From contig JAGOBM010000004.1 of NCBI GenBank assembly GCA_017983435.1, forward strand, positions 67,818 through 110,520: 42,703 nt of DNA. The letters run 5' to 3'. The notes below the pieces were generated by a model that searched no databases, was not told where the DNA came from, and saw only the letters and a list, made by a program, of their open reading frames with translations. Each line of letters opens with the position of its first letter. Position 1 is the first letter of the stretch. Both the position numbers and the translations under genes were made by a program. Below are positions 24,120 to 32,910 of the stretch, piece by piece. The stretch is from Candidatus Moraniibacteriota bacterium (GTDB lineage Bacteria > Patescibacteriota > Minisyncoccia > Moranbacterales > UBA1568).

Positions 24120-25223
24120 TTACGTTCCCATGCCAAGTATGGCGATCATGACACCGATCAGCGCCGTCACGGCCGTGAAGATCCAGGCGCGCATGACGAC
24201 CTTTGGCTCCGGCCAGCCCTTGGCTTCGAAATGATGATGCAGCGGAGCCGCGAGAAAGACTTTCTTGCCGAAGTAGCGCTTGCTCGTCAGTTGGATCGCC
24301 ACCGAAAGCGACTCGAATCCATAGAGCGCGACGATAATGAAGAGCGGGATGACGGAATTCGTGAGCAGCGCGACGACACCGAGCGTCGTCCCGAGCGATA
24401 TAGCCCCGGTATCGCCCATGAAGAAGCGGGCCGGATAGATATTGAACCAGAGAAACGCCAAGAGCGCACCAGATATGGCGGCACAGAATGCGGCGAGGTC
24501 AGCCTTGTTGTGGGTATAGGCGATGAAAGCGAAGGCGACAAAGGCGATGAGGAGAATACCGCCGTTCAGGCCATCGAGTCCATCGGTCTCATTGGAGGAA
24601 ATAGCGGTGTAAAGGATGACGAAGATGAACAGCGGGATATACCAGAGGCCGATCGAGAAATCCCCGACCGCCGGAATATGGATCGAATCCCAACCGAGCT
24701 TCTCATAGAACCACCAGGATCCAGCACCAGCGATCAGGAAGAGCCACCAGAAACGGAACGCGAAACGTATGCCACCCCCCTTGTTCGATCCGATTTTCCG
24801 AACGCTGCAGTAGTCATCGATAAGGCCGAGAATACCGGCGGTCACTAGCGCGAACAGCGGAAGCCAGGTCTCCCGTCGGCGCAGGAAATCGAGATTGGCG
24901 ATGAAACCGATATCGGTCCAATCAGCGATATACGGGAAGATGTATTGGGAAGCAAAAATAAGGATAAGGACCGTCATCCAGATGATGACGCCACCCATCG
25001 TCGGGGTGCCGGATTTGGAGGCATGCAGTTTGCTGACGAAAGTGAGCTTGTCTCCCTGCACTCCGGTTTCTTTGATCTTGATGCCGAGCTTGTACCGATA
25101 GAGGATATGCGTCCAGAGCGGTGTCAGGATAAAGGCGAGTACGAACGACAGGATACCGGTCGCGAGAATCTTCATGATATTCGCCATTTCTGGAATGTAC
25201 TGCAGCTGCGGGATATTCAGCAT
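24120..25223 (-). CDS. mraY: Phospho-N-acetylmuramoyl-pentapeptide-transferase MraY
   Basis: Membrane enzyme that makes lipid I. 367 residues with about ten membrane helices. Motifs: SGTPTMGGVIIW, the Mg2+-binding LGLIDDYCSVRK, SSNETDGLDGLNGG (usual NLTDGLDGLA), FFMGDTGAISLG (usual MGDTGSLALG) and APLHHHFEAKGWPE. All essential aspartates and the HHH motif are present. AAGGAT lies six bases before the ATG. It follows the D,D-carboxypeptidase gene by 20 bases, so two cell-wall genes are together here, away from a mur/fts cluster. Confidence 0.98.
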   Translation of the reverse strand: MLNIPQLQYIPEMANIMKILATGILSFVLAFILTPLWTHILYRYKLGIKIKETGVQGDKLTFVSKLHASKSGTPTMGGVIIWMTVLILIFASQYIFPYIADWTDIGFIANLDFLRRRETWLPLFALVTAGILGLIDDYCSVRKIGSNKGGGIRFAFRFWWLFLIAGAGSWWFYEKLGWDSIHIPAVGDFSIGLWYIPLFIFVILYTAISSNETDGLDGLNGGILLIAFVAFAFIAYTHNKADLAAFCAAISGALLAFLWFNIYPARFFMGDTGAISLGTTLGVVALLTNSVIPLFIIVALYGFESLSVAIQLTSKRYFGKKVFLAAPLHHHFEAKGWPEPKVVMRAWIFTAVTALIGVMIAILGMGT

Positions 25224-25243
25224 AGACGATCCTTAAAAAAGGG

Positions 25244-26263
25244 TTATTTCCACTCGAACGCCTGGAAGCTCCAATCAAACATAGACTGGACGCTCTGCCA
25301 GCGGTACTGATCATCGAGCACTACCGCGACGACGCGATGATTCGAATCCGGATGCTTGGCGACGGCCAGGAGCGAACGCCCGGCCAGCGGCGTGAATCCG
25401 GTCTTCGTACCGACGAGATTCGGCATCTGACCGAGCAACTCATCAGTATTGAAAATCTCATGCCGATAGCGTCCATCGCTTGAGACGATTTCTTCTTTTT
25501 CGAGCCGCATGAACTGCCAGATGATGTCGTATTTCAATGCCTGTACGGTCATCTTGGCGACATCACGGGCGGTCGAATAGCACTCAGTCTCACGTCCGTC
25601 CGGTTCGAGACCGGATGGAGTACAGAAATGAGTATTCGTCATACCGAGCTCTCGGGCCCGCTTATTCATAATTGTAGCAAATCCTTCCTGGGTTGTCCCC
25701 AAGTGCTTCCCGAGAGCTATCGCCGCGTCATTCGCACTGTTCATGAGTGCGGCTTTCAGGAGATCGCGCACGGCCAGCTGCTCCCCGACTTTCAATCGCT
25801 CTCCGATACAATACCCGCTCCGCGGACAACCGACACGCGTGCCATCAGCATATACCGCTTCCTCATCGATCGTGACCAACTCATCGAGATCTTTGACGGA
25901 TTCGATGACGATAAACGATGTCATAAGCTTGGTCAACGAAGCGATCTGCCGCTGTTCATCCGCATCTTCCGCATACAAGATCTCTTGCGAATCGCTATCA
26001 ACGATGACGGCCGCATGCGCGGTCGGAACAGCGATTCGAGGCGCGTAGGGCTTGAGTATAGGCTGATAGGTCGCTGTGAGCCCCCGATTTTCTGTGACAA
26101 TCGGCTCCAGTATCGGTTCACCCACGCTCTTCGATGCCGACTGATCGACCGTAGCCCCATCTAGATCCTGACGAAACGTCGAGGACAGGAAAGAGAGGAG
26201 GCCGTCATGCGACCACCACAGCAGTGTCCCGAGAAATGCCAGTGTGAATACTTTGAAGCGCAT
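25244..26263 (-). CDS. D-alanyl-D-alanine carboxypeptidase (S11 family)
   Basis: Penicillin-binding peptidase trimming peptidoglycan stems. 339 residues: N-terminal signal/anchor (VFTLAFLGTLLWW), a linker to about 80, then the transpeptidase fold with S109-L-T-K112 (SxxK), S176-A-N178 (SxN) and K287-T-G289. Extracytoplasmic. A cysteine pair in VGCPRSGYCIG may form a disulfide. The C-terminal domain of DacA/PBP5 is absent, so it resembles PBP7/DacB-like short forms. Between scpB and mraY. Confidence 0.95.
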   Translation of the reverse strand: MRFKVFTLAFLGTLLWWSHDGLLSFLSSTFRQDLDGATVDQSASKSVGEPILEPIVTENRGLTATYQPILKPYAPRIAVPTAHAAVIVDSDSQEILYAEDADEQRQIASLTKLMTSFIVIESVKDLDELVTIDEEAVYADGTRVGCPRSGYCIGERLKVGEQLAVRDLLKAALMNSANDAAIALGKHLGTTQEGFATIMNKRARELGMTNTHFCTPSGLEPDGRETECYSTARDVAKMTVQALKYDIIWQFMRLEKEEIVSSDGRYRHEIFNTDELLGQMPNLVGTKTGFTPLAGRSLLAVAKHPDSNHRVVAVVLDDQYRWQSVQSMFDWSFQAFEWK

Positions 26264-26290
26264 AGTCAGTATCGGTATCAGACAGACAGA

Positions 26291-26935
26291 TCAGGCACTT
26301 GGTGTCGATGCGGGAGCATCCGACGTATCAGCGAGAACCGCTCCCGAGTCCTGGGCTTCATCAGCCAGCATCTGCTTCAGACGGTCATCATTGCGGAGCG
26401 TCTCAAAATCAGGGAGTTCCCCGATTGAAGACAGCCCGAGCGATTGGAGAAATTTGAATGTCGGCTGATAGAGATAGCCGCGGCTATCGGTCGGATTGCC
26501 TATTCGCTCGATCAGATCGCGCAGGAGCAGATTGCGGAGCGTGAAGCTGCAATTCACTCCGCGTATCGCTTCGATCTCGACCCGAGCGATCGGAGCCCGA
26601 TAGGCGATGATCGCCAGCACTTCGAGGGCGGCACGGCTCAGGTTTTCCTGGAGAGCGGCCTTGGTCAATTGTTCGATCAGTCCAGCGTGCAGGCTCTTGG
26701 TAGCGAGCGAGACGTTCTGGTGGTGCGTGATGACCTGCAGGCCGGCCGAATCATCATGAGCCAGTTTCTCCTGAAGCGCCGCGAGAAGCTCAGCGAGCTC
26801 AGTCGCGGTGACATTGAGCGTCTTTTCGATACGGGTGAATGACACCGGCTCGCCACTGACGAACAGCACGGCTTCCAGCGCGCCAATCAGCTGCTTCTTA
26901 TCTCTCTCTCCAGATTCGATAGGTTCGGTCGTCAT
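26291..26935 (-). CDS. scpB: Segregation and condensation protein ScpB
   Basis: Kite subunit of the SMC-ScpAB condensin. 214 residues with two winged-helix domains: KKQLIGALEAVLFVSGEPVS, LSRAALEVLAIIAYRAPIAR and the hallmark DSRGYLYQPTFKFLQSLGL. The C-terminal tail after about residue 185 is acidic and probably disordered. It starts 20 bases after scpA. No Shine-Dalgarno. Confidence 0.97.
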   Translation of the reverse strand: MTTEPIESGERDKKQLIGALEAVLFVSGEPVSFTRIEKTLNVTATELAELLAALQEKLAHDDSAGLQVITHHQNVSLATKSLHAGLIEQLTKAALQENLSRAALEVLAIIAYRAPIARVEIEAIRGVNCSFTLRNLLLRDLIERIGNPTDSRGYLYQPTFKFLQSLGLSSIGELPDFETLRNDDRLKQMLADEAQDSGAVLADTSDAPASTPSA

Positions 26936-26955
26936 ACACGTGAGATTTTGAGAGA

Positions 26956-27684
26956 TTATGATGGATCGGATACGGATTCGGTCTCGATGCGCTTCAATCG
27001 GATTTCACTCCAGAAGCCGCTCTGCTCAGCGACGAGGAATCGCTGCTTCACCAGCTCGAGCAGCGCCAGGAATGAGATGATCACATCAACCTTATTCTTG
27101 GCCGATCCTGAGAATTCCGAGAATGAGGCTTCGATGCGTTCAGTCAGATGACTCTGCAGATGGAAAATCCTTTCTTCGAGTGAGATCACCTGCTCGATGA
27201 TTTTTTCCGGGAGCTCCTCATGCATCGGTATCTCTCCGAGCACGGAGCGGAAGTGTTTCACCAGATCATCCGGTGAGAAATCCTTTGGCGGATAGAAGAC
27301 CACCTGCGATCCCGGGAAGCTCTCCCGGATGAACGCTCCCGTATGCAGACTAAACATCCCTCCGAGCCTGAGCGCGGCATCACGGAACAGCTTGTACTGC
27401 CGGAGACGCCACTCGAGGTCATCCACCGCCTCCTCTTCTTCCTCGGTAAACGAGAGGATCGGCAAGAGCGCTCTCGATTTGATCAGGAGCAGCCGCGAGG
27501 CGACTGCAAGGAACGATGAGAGATTCTCGAGCGTCACTTCTTCCTCATGAGAGAGGTATTCGAGATACTGATCAGCCACCTGTGCCAGGCTCACCGTCGT
27601 GATATCGAGCTTCTCGCGTTCGATAAGCGAGAGCAGCAAGTCGAGTGGGCCCTCGAAACGATCGAGTCGGAAATGATAGGCCAT
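26956..27684 (-). CDS. scpA: Segregation and condensation protein ScpA
   Basis: Kleisin subunit of the SMC complex. 242 residues from the ATG at 27682-27684; the N-terminal signature FRLDRFEGPLDLLLSLIERE starts right after it, so longer starts are unlikely. Followed by LDITTVSLAQVADQYLEYLS, LENLSSFLAVASRLLLIKSR, and a C-terminal winged helix with NKVDVIISFLALLELVKQRF. First gene of the long scpA-scpB-dac-mraY-pgk-eno-pfkB run. smc is not in the window. Confidence 0.97.
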   Translation of the reverse strand: MAYHFRLDRFEGPLDLLLSLIEREKLDITTVSLAQVADQYLEYLSHEEEVTLENLSSFLAVASRLLLIKSRALLPILSFTEEEEEAVDDLEWRLRQYKLFRDAALRLGGMFSLHTGAFIRESFPGSQVVFYPPKDFSPDDLVKHFRSVLGEIPMHEELPEKIIEQVISLEERIFHLQSHLTERIEASFSEFSGSAKNKVDVIISFLALLELVKQRFLVAEQSGFWSEIRLKRIETESVSDPS

Positions 27685-27752
27685 AACAGTCTTCTGAAAC
27701 ACTAGAAAAACAACCAACACTGCTCCACTCCGGAACAGGGCGATTCCTCTTT

Positions 27753-27781
27753 ACCATAGCATTTTTCCGATGCCCGAGAAA
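27753..27781 (-). promoter_or_regulatory. Candidate promoter of the scpA-to-pfkB run
   Basis: TTTCTC (27776-27781), 17 bases, TATGGT (27753-27758) with an extended TGC on the minus strand. Weak -35. Confidence 0.38.
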
Positions 27782-27795
27782 GAGGGAAATAGAGC

Positions 27796-29016
27796 CTAGA
27801 CGGGAGTTACGGAAGCTTTGTTGGCGATATCGTATTCGCTTTCCGTATCTTTGAGCCTGAAAACCTGGAATAAGGCGAGGAAGAGCCCGACGATGACCGC
27901 GATGAACAGTGCAGGAAGCTGAAAAAAAGACAGGGTAATCACGGCGATCACCGCCCCCGCCATGCTGGCTACCGGACGGGCCATCCTGAAAAAAGCGATA
28001 ATATGGATATCGTCACCATCAATCTGCTTGTAGAAATAGGAATCGCGGAGCACTTCGATACCGGCGATACCGACGCGAGTCATAAAGAGGATCGCTCCCC
28101 ACGCCAGCAGATGCTTTTCCGAATATGTCGCTACGCCGACCATCGCCGCGGTCGTGATAAGGAGACAGAGAGCCAGGAGTTCTTTCTCCCCATAGCGCTT
28201 ATCCGCCAAAAGGCCGATCGGGTACTGCAGAAAGACGAATGGGAGCAGCATGATGGTAAAGATGATGCCAATTTCGGTCCAAGCGAATCCGAGATGCTGG
28301 AGATGGATCGGCATATAGATCACCATGATGGTGTAGAAGAATTCCAAAGCCAGTGAGACGATGAAGATGCTGCGGAGATCCGTATTGCCGGAAACTTCCT
28401 GCAATGCTGACCAGAGTCTGATTTTCGGCTGCTCCGTGTGATTGTCAAAACGGAACAATACCGTCGCCATAAGCAAGATAGTGGCGTACCCGATAAAAAC
28501 GATCAGGAATACGGCGGCATAGCCATGCGCATCAAGGATACGGGTCGCCAGATACGGAGTGAGCAGGAATCCTATGCTAACGATAGTCAGATGCAGGCCG
28601 CGGATACGGCCAGAGAGCTGATCCTTGGAATACCCTTCCAAGATAACATCGAGCGCCACCCAGGCCGTATTGGAGAAAGCGAGAAAGGCGACTGCCAAAG
28701 CCACCCCCTTCAAGCCATCGCTGATGGAGGGCAGGATGCCGACGGCAGCAGCAGCCAGACCGAGACAGAGGAGCAGGTAGCGTATCTTGCCGATTTTCCG
28801 GATAGTCCCCTGCAGATTAAGGAGAAGGATGAGATGGATGCCGAAGGCGATGAAATAAGCGGCCCCGATATACTGCGTACCGAGCGTCGTCTCGATGAAA
28901 CTCGAAATCGTATAGAGAATCAGCGCATCGACAAAGGCGAGAGCGAACGAGAGCAGCGAGACGAGACTGGATTTCTTGGGACTATATTGTTCGTGATGTT
29001 GTATTGGTTTTGACAT
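27796..29016 (-). CDS. Major facilitator superfamily transporter
   Basis: 406 residues with about twelve hydrophobic helices, for example SLLSFALAFVDALILYTISS, a mid-protein cytosolic loop (RFDNHTEQPKIRLWSALQEV) and the second six-helix half starting LRSIFIVSLALEFFYTIMVI. The IGLLADKRYGEKEL segment is the typical MFS loop between helices 8 and 9 (GxLaDrxG-like). No substrate can be assigned. GGAG precedes the ATG at nine bases. It stands alone between scpA and the Ada-like gene. Confidence 0.9.
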   Translation of the reverse strand: MSKPIQHHEQYSPKKSSLVSLLSFALAFVDALILYTISSFIETTLGTQYIGAAYFIAFGIHLILLLNLQGTIRKIGKIRYLLLCLGLAAAAVGILPSISDGLKGVALAVAFLAFSNTAWVALDVILEGYSKDQLSGRIRGLHLTIVSIGFLLTPYLATRILDAHGYAAVFLIVFIGYATILLMATVLFRFDNHTEQPKIRLWSALQEVSGNTDLRSIFIVSLALEFFYTIMVIYMPIHLQHLGFAWTEIGIIFTIMLLPFVFLQYPIGLLADKRYGEKELLALCLLITTAAMVGVATYSEKHLLAWGAILFMTRVGIAGIEVLRDSYFYKQIDGDDIHIIAFFRMARPVASMAGAVIAVITLSFFQLPALFIAVIVGLFLALFQVFRLKDTESEYDIANKASVTPV

Positions 29017-29070
29017 AGTGTATATCTCCGATATTGTACCCCGACTTTCCGTTTCAGCATATACGGATCA

Positions 29071-29502
29071 TCACTGTGTGCAGCCCGGTGTGAGTCCGCG
29101 TGCAACCGCTTCGCTCACTTCTTTGAAACAAAGCCGATTCTCTGGTTTGATCCGTTTGACGACAGCGCAGCCGGCGGCGTGATAGAGTTTCGAATTGCGA
29201 CTAGCCACGAAAAGACAGCTTGCTCCCTCGGGTATTGCCTTCCGCTCTTCTCCCGCCGTGCGCTCGCCGATACCGACTGAGGGTGACACTGGATCAACAT
29301 TAGCGACTGCCGAGACAGCGACCGGTGCGAGCTCGATACGGAGCGGTTCCTGATGACTGCCTGATTTCCCACTGATCAGCCCAGCTTCAAAACCGAGCAA
29401 CGCGACAGCGACCAGGCCAAAAAAGACCACCCAGGCGTCCTGTCGCTTTTTTATGATTCTGTGGAGCTTCCGCAACCGATCAGTGATGTGGATTGACAAC
29501 AT
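29071..29502 (-). CDS. Membrane-anchored Ada-type metal-binding protein
   Basis: 143 residues: a cytosolic basic N-terminus, one membrane helix at about 23-43 (AWVVFFGLVAVALLGFEAGL), a linker, then at about 98-143 the Ada-type metal-binding domain: FVASRNSKLYHAAGCAVVKR, IKPENRLCFKEV and ARGLTPGC. In Ada this zinc-cysteine site accepts methyl groups from DNA phosphotriesters; tethered extracytoplasmic versions are found on nucleases and cell-surface proteins and probably have another role. No catalytic domain is attached here. The gene is divergent from rpmA. Confidence 0.85.
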   Translation of the reverse strand: MLSIHITDRLRKLHRIIKKRQDAWVVFFGLVAVALLGFEAGLISGKSGSHQEPLRIELAPVAVSAVANVDPVSPSVGIGERTAGEERKAIPEGASCLFVASRNSKLYHAAGCAVVKRIKPENRLCFKEVSEAVARGLTPGCTQ

Positions 29503-29520
29503 AAAAAAGCATGTTATACT
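29493..29520 (+). promoter_or_regulatory. rpmA: rpmA promoter
   Basis: TTGACA (29493-29498), 16 bases, TATACT (29515-29520) with extended TG. Overlaps the start of the divergent Ada-like gene. Confidence 0.85.
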
Positions 29521-29565
29521 CTTCCAGTATACCGTAAAGGTGGTAAACGTATAACACTGTAGGCT

Positions 29566-29850
29566 ATGGCAACCAGAAAAGCTGGTGGATCAACCGCCCT
29601 CGGTCGTGATTCGATCTCTAAGCGCCTCGGCGTTAAGATCTTCGGCGGCCAGGCGGCAGAGACCGGCAACATCATTCTCCGTCAGCGCGGAACGAAGTTT
29701 CATCCAGGCAAGCACGTGGAGCGTGGTGCCGACGACACCCTGTTCGCTCTCGTAGCGGGCAAAGTGCAGTTTCAGGTGAAGAAGGTCAAGAGTTTCACCG
29801 GCAAGCTCGTGAAGCGAACTTACGTCAACGTCCTCCCGGAGACCAAGTAG
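29566..29850 (+). CDS. rpmA: Ribosomal protein bL27
   Basis: Large-subunit protein whose N-terminus reaches the peptidyl-transferase centre. 94 residues: [60 protein letters not shown]. No cleavable N-terminal extension of the Firmicutes type. An AAGGTGG lies about 25 bases upstream and GTAGG closer. It has its own promoter and terminator and is separated from rplU, unusual for this pair. Confidence 0.98.
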   Translation: MATRKAGGSTALGRDSISKRLGVKIFGGQAAETGNIILRQRGTKFHPGKHVERGADDTLFALVAGKVQFQVKKVKSFTGKLVKRTYVNVLPETK

Positions 29851-29865
29851 TCTCTTGCGGAATCA

Positions 29866-29898
29866 AAAAATCCCCTGCCTCCGGGCCGGGGATTTTTC
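29866..29898 (+). terminator. rpmA terminator
   Basis: AAAAATCCCC (29866-29875) with GGGGATTTTT (29888-29897); T-run on the plus strand. Confidence 0.92.
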
Positions 29899-29934
29899 GT
29901 ATGCGACAGCATCGTCTGGTGCCACGCTCGCCGA

Positions 29935-31599
29935 TCAGTGTTTTGTCTGTTTCGTCGCGGCCTTGAGAAACGCTACAAAGAGCGGATGCGGCCGCATAAG
30001 CGATGATTGGAATTCCGGATGGAACTGCGCCGCTACAAAAAACGGATGCTGTTTTTTCGGTAACTCGGCAATTTCCATCAGTACCCCGTTCGGCGAAGTG
30101 GCCGAGAAGACCAGTCCGGCTTTCTCAATATCCGCCACGTATGCCGGATTCACTTCGTAGCGATGCCGATGCCGCTCGAGGACCGAATCGGTTTTGTAGG
30201 CTTCGCGAGCGATCGTGCCCGGGCGGATCATCGCTTCATACTGTCCGAGCCGCATAGTCGCACCGAAATTCTTGCTCCGGAGATTCGCCTTCTGCTCCGG
30301 CATGATATCGATGACGGGATGCTTCGCGGATGGATCCACCTCGGTCGTATGCGCTCCCTTGAGTCCCATGATATGCCGGGCGTATTCGATCACCATGAGC
30401 TGCATGCCATAGCACAGGCCGAAATACGGGATCTTTTCCTCGCGACAGTAGCGGATAGCAGCGATGATACCTTCGATACCCCGACCGCCGAATCCTCCCG
30501 GCACTAGAATGCCTTGGTATTCCTTGAGCGTCGCGAGCGACTTCGGATCGTTTTCGAAATCAGCGCTGTCCAGCCAATCGAGCTCGATTTTCCGTCCGAC
30601 TTCGCAGGCAGCATGCTTGAGAGCTTCGATGACGCTGATATAGGCATCAGAGAGGACGTAATCCCCGGTCTTAAAATACTTGCCGACAATGCCGATACGG
30701 ACTATTTCCGTCGATTTTCGATTCCGTATTACCCGCGCTTCCCATCCGGACAGATCATGCTTCTTGGCCCGGAGACCAAGCTTCTTGAGGAGACGAACTC
30801 CCAGATGGTCACGTTCAAAATTGAGCGGGACATCGTAGATACTATCGACATCCGGTGCGCTGATGACGTCTTCCTGCCGGATACTGCAGTTGATCGCGAG
30901 CTTCTCCTTGCGCTTCTCATCGAGCGGACGATCGGAGCGGGCTACGATAAAATCCGGCTGTATACCGGCGCTATTCAGCGTACGCACCGCGTACTGGGTC
31001 GGCTTGGTCTTCATCTCTCCGACTTTGCTTGGTACCGGCAGATAACTCACGAGCACAAAGAAGACGTCCTCTGGATGCTCGAGTTTCAGCATACGCGCTG
31101 CCTCGAGAAACAAGATATTTTGATATTCCCCGACCGTACCGCCGATCTCCGTGATAACGACGTCCGCCCCGGCGTTCTTCCCGGCCTTCTTGATCCGGCG
31201 GATCACTTCCTGAGGAATATGCGGTACAACCTCGACACAACGGCCCTGGTATTCGAGATTGCGCTCTTTCTCGATAACCGTCTTGTAGACGAGACCGGTC
31301 GTCATATAGTGGTCGCGCGTGAGCTCGAGCCCCATGAAGCGCTCATAATTGCCCATGTCCTGATCCGTCTCGTAGCCGTCCTTCAAGACAAATACTTCGC
31401 CGTGCTCGGTCGGATTCATCGTCCCGGCATCGACATTGATATACGGATCGATCTTGAGCGCGGTCACGGTATAGCCTTTGGATTGGAGGATCAGACCGAT
31501 AGACGAGGTCGCGACTCCCTTGCCGACGCCGCTCATCACCCCCCCGACGACAAAGATATATTTCATCGGGGCTTTTTTCTTGGTCTTGCGTACGGCCAT
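29935..31599 (-). CDS. pyrG: CTP synthase
   Basis: Makes CTP from UTP, ATP and glutamine. 554 residues. Synthetase domain: MKYIFVVGGVMSGVGKGVAT (from residue 12), DPYINVDAGTMNPTEHGEVF, EIGGTVGEYQNILFLEAARM. Glutaminase domain: GILVPGGFGGRGIEGIIAAI, nucleophile in PYFGLCYGMQLMVIEYAR, and FHPEFQSSLMRPHPLFVAFL. The start at 31599 gives an eleven-residue basic extension (AVRKTKKKAP); the ATG at 31566 is the usual family start and cannot be excluded. It follows rplI with a hairpin between. Confidence 0.98.
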   Translation of the reverse strand: MAVRKTKKKAPMKYIFVVGGVMSGVGKGVATSSIGLILQSKGYTVTALKIDPYINVDAGTMNPTEHGEVFVLKDGYETDQDMGNYERFMGLELTRDHYMTTGLVYKTVIEKERNLEYQGRCVEVVPHIPQEVIRRIKKAGKNAGADVVITEIGGTVGEYQNILFLEAARMLKLEHPEDVFFVLVSYLPVPSKVGEMKTKPTQYAVRTLNSAGIQPDFIVARSDRPLDEKRKEKLAINCSIRQEDVISAPDVDSIYDVPLNFERDHLGVRLLKKLGLRAKKHDLSGWEARVIRNRKSTEIVRIGIVGKYFKTGDYVLSDAYISVIEALKHAACEVGRKIELDWLDSADFENDPKSLATLKEYQGILVPGGFGGRGIEGIIAAIRYCREEKIPYFGLCYGMQLMVIEYARHIMGLKGAHTTEVDPSAKHPVIDIMPEQKANLRSKNFGATMRLGQYEAMIRPGTIAREAYKTDSVLERHRHRYEVNPAYVADIEKAGLVFSATSPNGVLMEIAELPKKQHPFFVAAQFHPEFQSSLMRPHPLFVAFLKAATKQTKH

Positions 31600-31627
31600 A
31601 GCGGTGCAGCTTATTGTATTTATAGAG

Positions 31628-31662
31628 AAAGAGCCGCTACCACTGACGCGGAACGGCTCTTT
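31628..31662 (-). terminator. Hairpin between rplI and pyrG
   Basis: AAAGAGCCG (31628-31636) with CGGCTCTTT (31654-31662); T-rich but short tail on the minus strand. Partial terminator after rplI or leader hairpin of pyrG. Confidence 0.6.
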
Positions 31663-31683
31663 GGAAAACGACTAGAATGGAGA

Positions 31684-32124
31684 TTACTCTCCTTGAATCT
31701 TGACTTCAAATACCGCTTCGACACCATGGCCGAAATGAGCGGTCACCTCGTACTGACCGACCATCTTGAACGCCTTGGCGACATCGATGATCTTCGGATC
31801 GACTTCGATACCCTCGGCCGCGAGCGCCGCAGCGATCTCATCTTGTCCGATCGAACCGAACAGACGTCCTTCTTCTGCCTTCGTACGGATGACGACCGAG
31901 CGATCACGGAGCGCGTTGGCCTGGAGGAGCAGCGCCTTCTTGAGATCAGCGGCCTCAAGCACCTGCTTCTTCTTGAGCTCTTCCACCTGACGCAATCCGG
32001 CAGCCGTCGCCATCTTCGCCAGACCTTGCGGCAGGAGAAAATTGAGAGCGTAGCCGTTGCTCACCTCTTTCACATCGCCGACTTTTCCGATTTTCGGCAC
32101 GTCTTTCACGAGAATCACTTTCAT
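31684..32124 (-). CDS. rplI: Ribosomal protein bL9
   Basis: 146 residues. N-terminal domain MKVILVKDVPKIGKVGDVKE, VSNGYALNFLLPQGLA; long connecting helix; C-terminal domain with EGRLFGSIGQDEIAAAL and the VTAHFGHGVEAVFEVKI end. Complete. bL9 is reported missing from several CPR lineages, so its presence helps place the organism. Promoter at 32158-32187. Confidence 0.98.
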   Translation of the reverse strand: MKVILVKDVPKIGKVGDVKEVSNGYALNFLLPQGLAKMATAAGLRQVEELKKKQVLEAADLKKALLLQANALRDRSVVIRTKAEEGRLFGSIGQDEIAAALAAEGIEVDPKIIDVAKAFKMVGQYEVTAHFGHGVEAVFEVKIQGE

Positions 32125-32157
32125 AGAGTGTCGTATTTCATCCGTATTATGTCCTCA

Positions 32158-32187
32158 AGTGTACAGCTACAACGGCTGTCTTGGCAA
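32158..32187 (-). promoter_or_regulatory. rplI: Promoter of rplI
   Basis: TTGCCA (32182-32187), 18 bases, TACACT (32158-32163) on the minus strand, 34 bases before the start. Confidence 0.55.
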
Positions 32188-32210
32188 GGTCTTTTTGCTT
32201 TTTTTCACAA

Positions 32211-32240
32211 AAAAAATCGGGAAACCAAGAGCGGTTTCCC
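32211..32240 (-). terminator. Terminator of the 191-residue gene
   Basis: GGGAAACC (32219-32226) with GGTTTCCC (32233-32240), then a GA and a run of Ts on the minus strand. Confidence 0.92.
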
Positions 32241-32262
32241 AAAGGGACTACGAAGATACTGT

Positions 32263-32838
32263 TCAAGTGGTATGGATGATCGCGCCCCATTTGGTACCAT
32301 TGGAATCACTCAGAGGCACTGTGGCCAAGATACCTTTGACAGCGCAGATGATCATGCCATTGGAAACTTCCTGAAGCATTTTGATGAATGCCTTGGTTTC
32401 TTCGACTTCCTTTTGCCCAAGCACTTTTCGAATCACCACACACTTCCCAGGTTTTTTCTCGAGTGCCGAAAGAACCACGCCTTTAACGAAGTCTTCTGAA
32501 TCGCTCGTACGAAAAGCAAACGAGGCTATCTCGCGGGCCGGATCATGTTCAGCAAGCGCCAAAGCGACACTGTAGCCGAGACCGGGATTGGTATTACACA
32601 GCTCGATCACGACTCCGATCTCGTTCGTTGGTACGCCAAGACCATTTGCCATCGAAGCACCAATATGGGCCAGCTGTTTTGGCTTGGACCCGAGACGATG
32701 TTCGAGCAACAGCTCAACGACATCAGATTCCGTCATGTCTCCATGACTGTAAGCCTCAGCCAAAATAGCAAAGACCGTGCTACGCAGCAGGAGCTGCAGA
32801 TCCGGAGCGCGTTGACTCACGGCTGTTTCAGTAGACAT
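32263..32838 (-). CDS. 191-residue hypothetical protein
   Basis: Starts at 32838 with AGAGGAGAG just upstream and a promoter at 32882-32910; closed by the terminator at 32211-32240, so it is a self-contained unit. The protein is helical in the first half (LQLLLRSTVFAILAEAYSHG, TESDVVELLLEHRLGSKPKQ) and alpha/beta in the second (KCVVIRKVLGQKEVEETKAF, GMIICAVKGILATVPLSDSN). Cytosolic, no membrane segment. No family recognised. Confidence 0.82.
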   Translation of the reverse strand: MSTETAVSQRAPDLQLLLRSTVFAILAEAYSHGDMTESDVVELLLEHRLGSKPKQLAHIGASMANGLGVPTNEIGVVIELCNTNPGLGYSVALALAEHDPAREIASFAFRTSDSEDFVKGVVLSALEKKPGKCVVIRKVLGQKEVEETKAFIKMLQEVSNGMIICAVKGILATVPLSDSNGTKWGAIIHTT

Positions 32839-32881
32839 AATACTCTCCTCTCAAAAAACTTGTTCCCCATCGGAACGTATT

Positions 32882-32910
32882 TTTATAGCACAGTAAATAC
32901 ACGCTGTCAA
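32882..32910 (-). promoter_or_regulatory. Promoter of the 191-residue gene
   Basis: TTGACA (32905-32910), 17 bases, TATAAA (32882-32887) with extended TGC on the minus strand; abuts the queA stop. Confidence 0.9.

Noticed and set aside
30514-32499. Plus-strand frame of 661 codons opposite pyrG and rplI
   Set aside because: It spans two conserved minus-strand genes plus their intergenic hairpin and promoter; antisense artefact.
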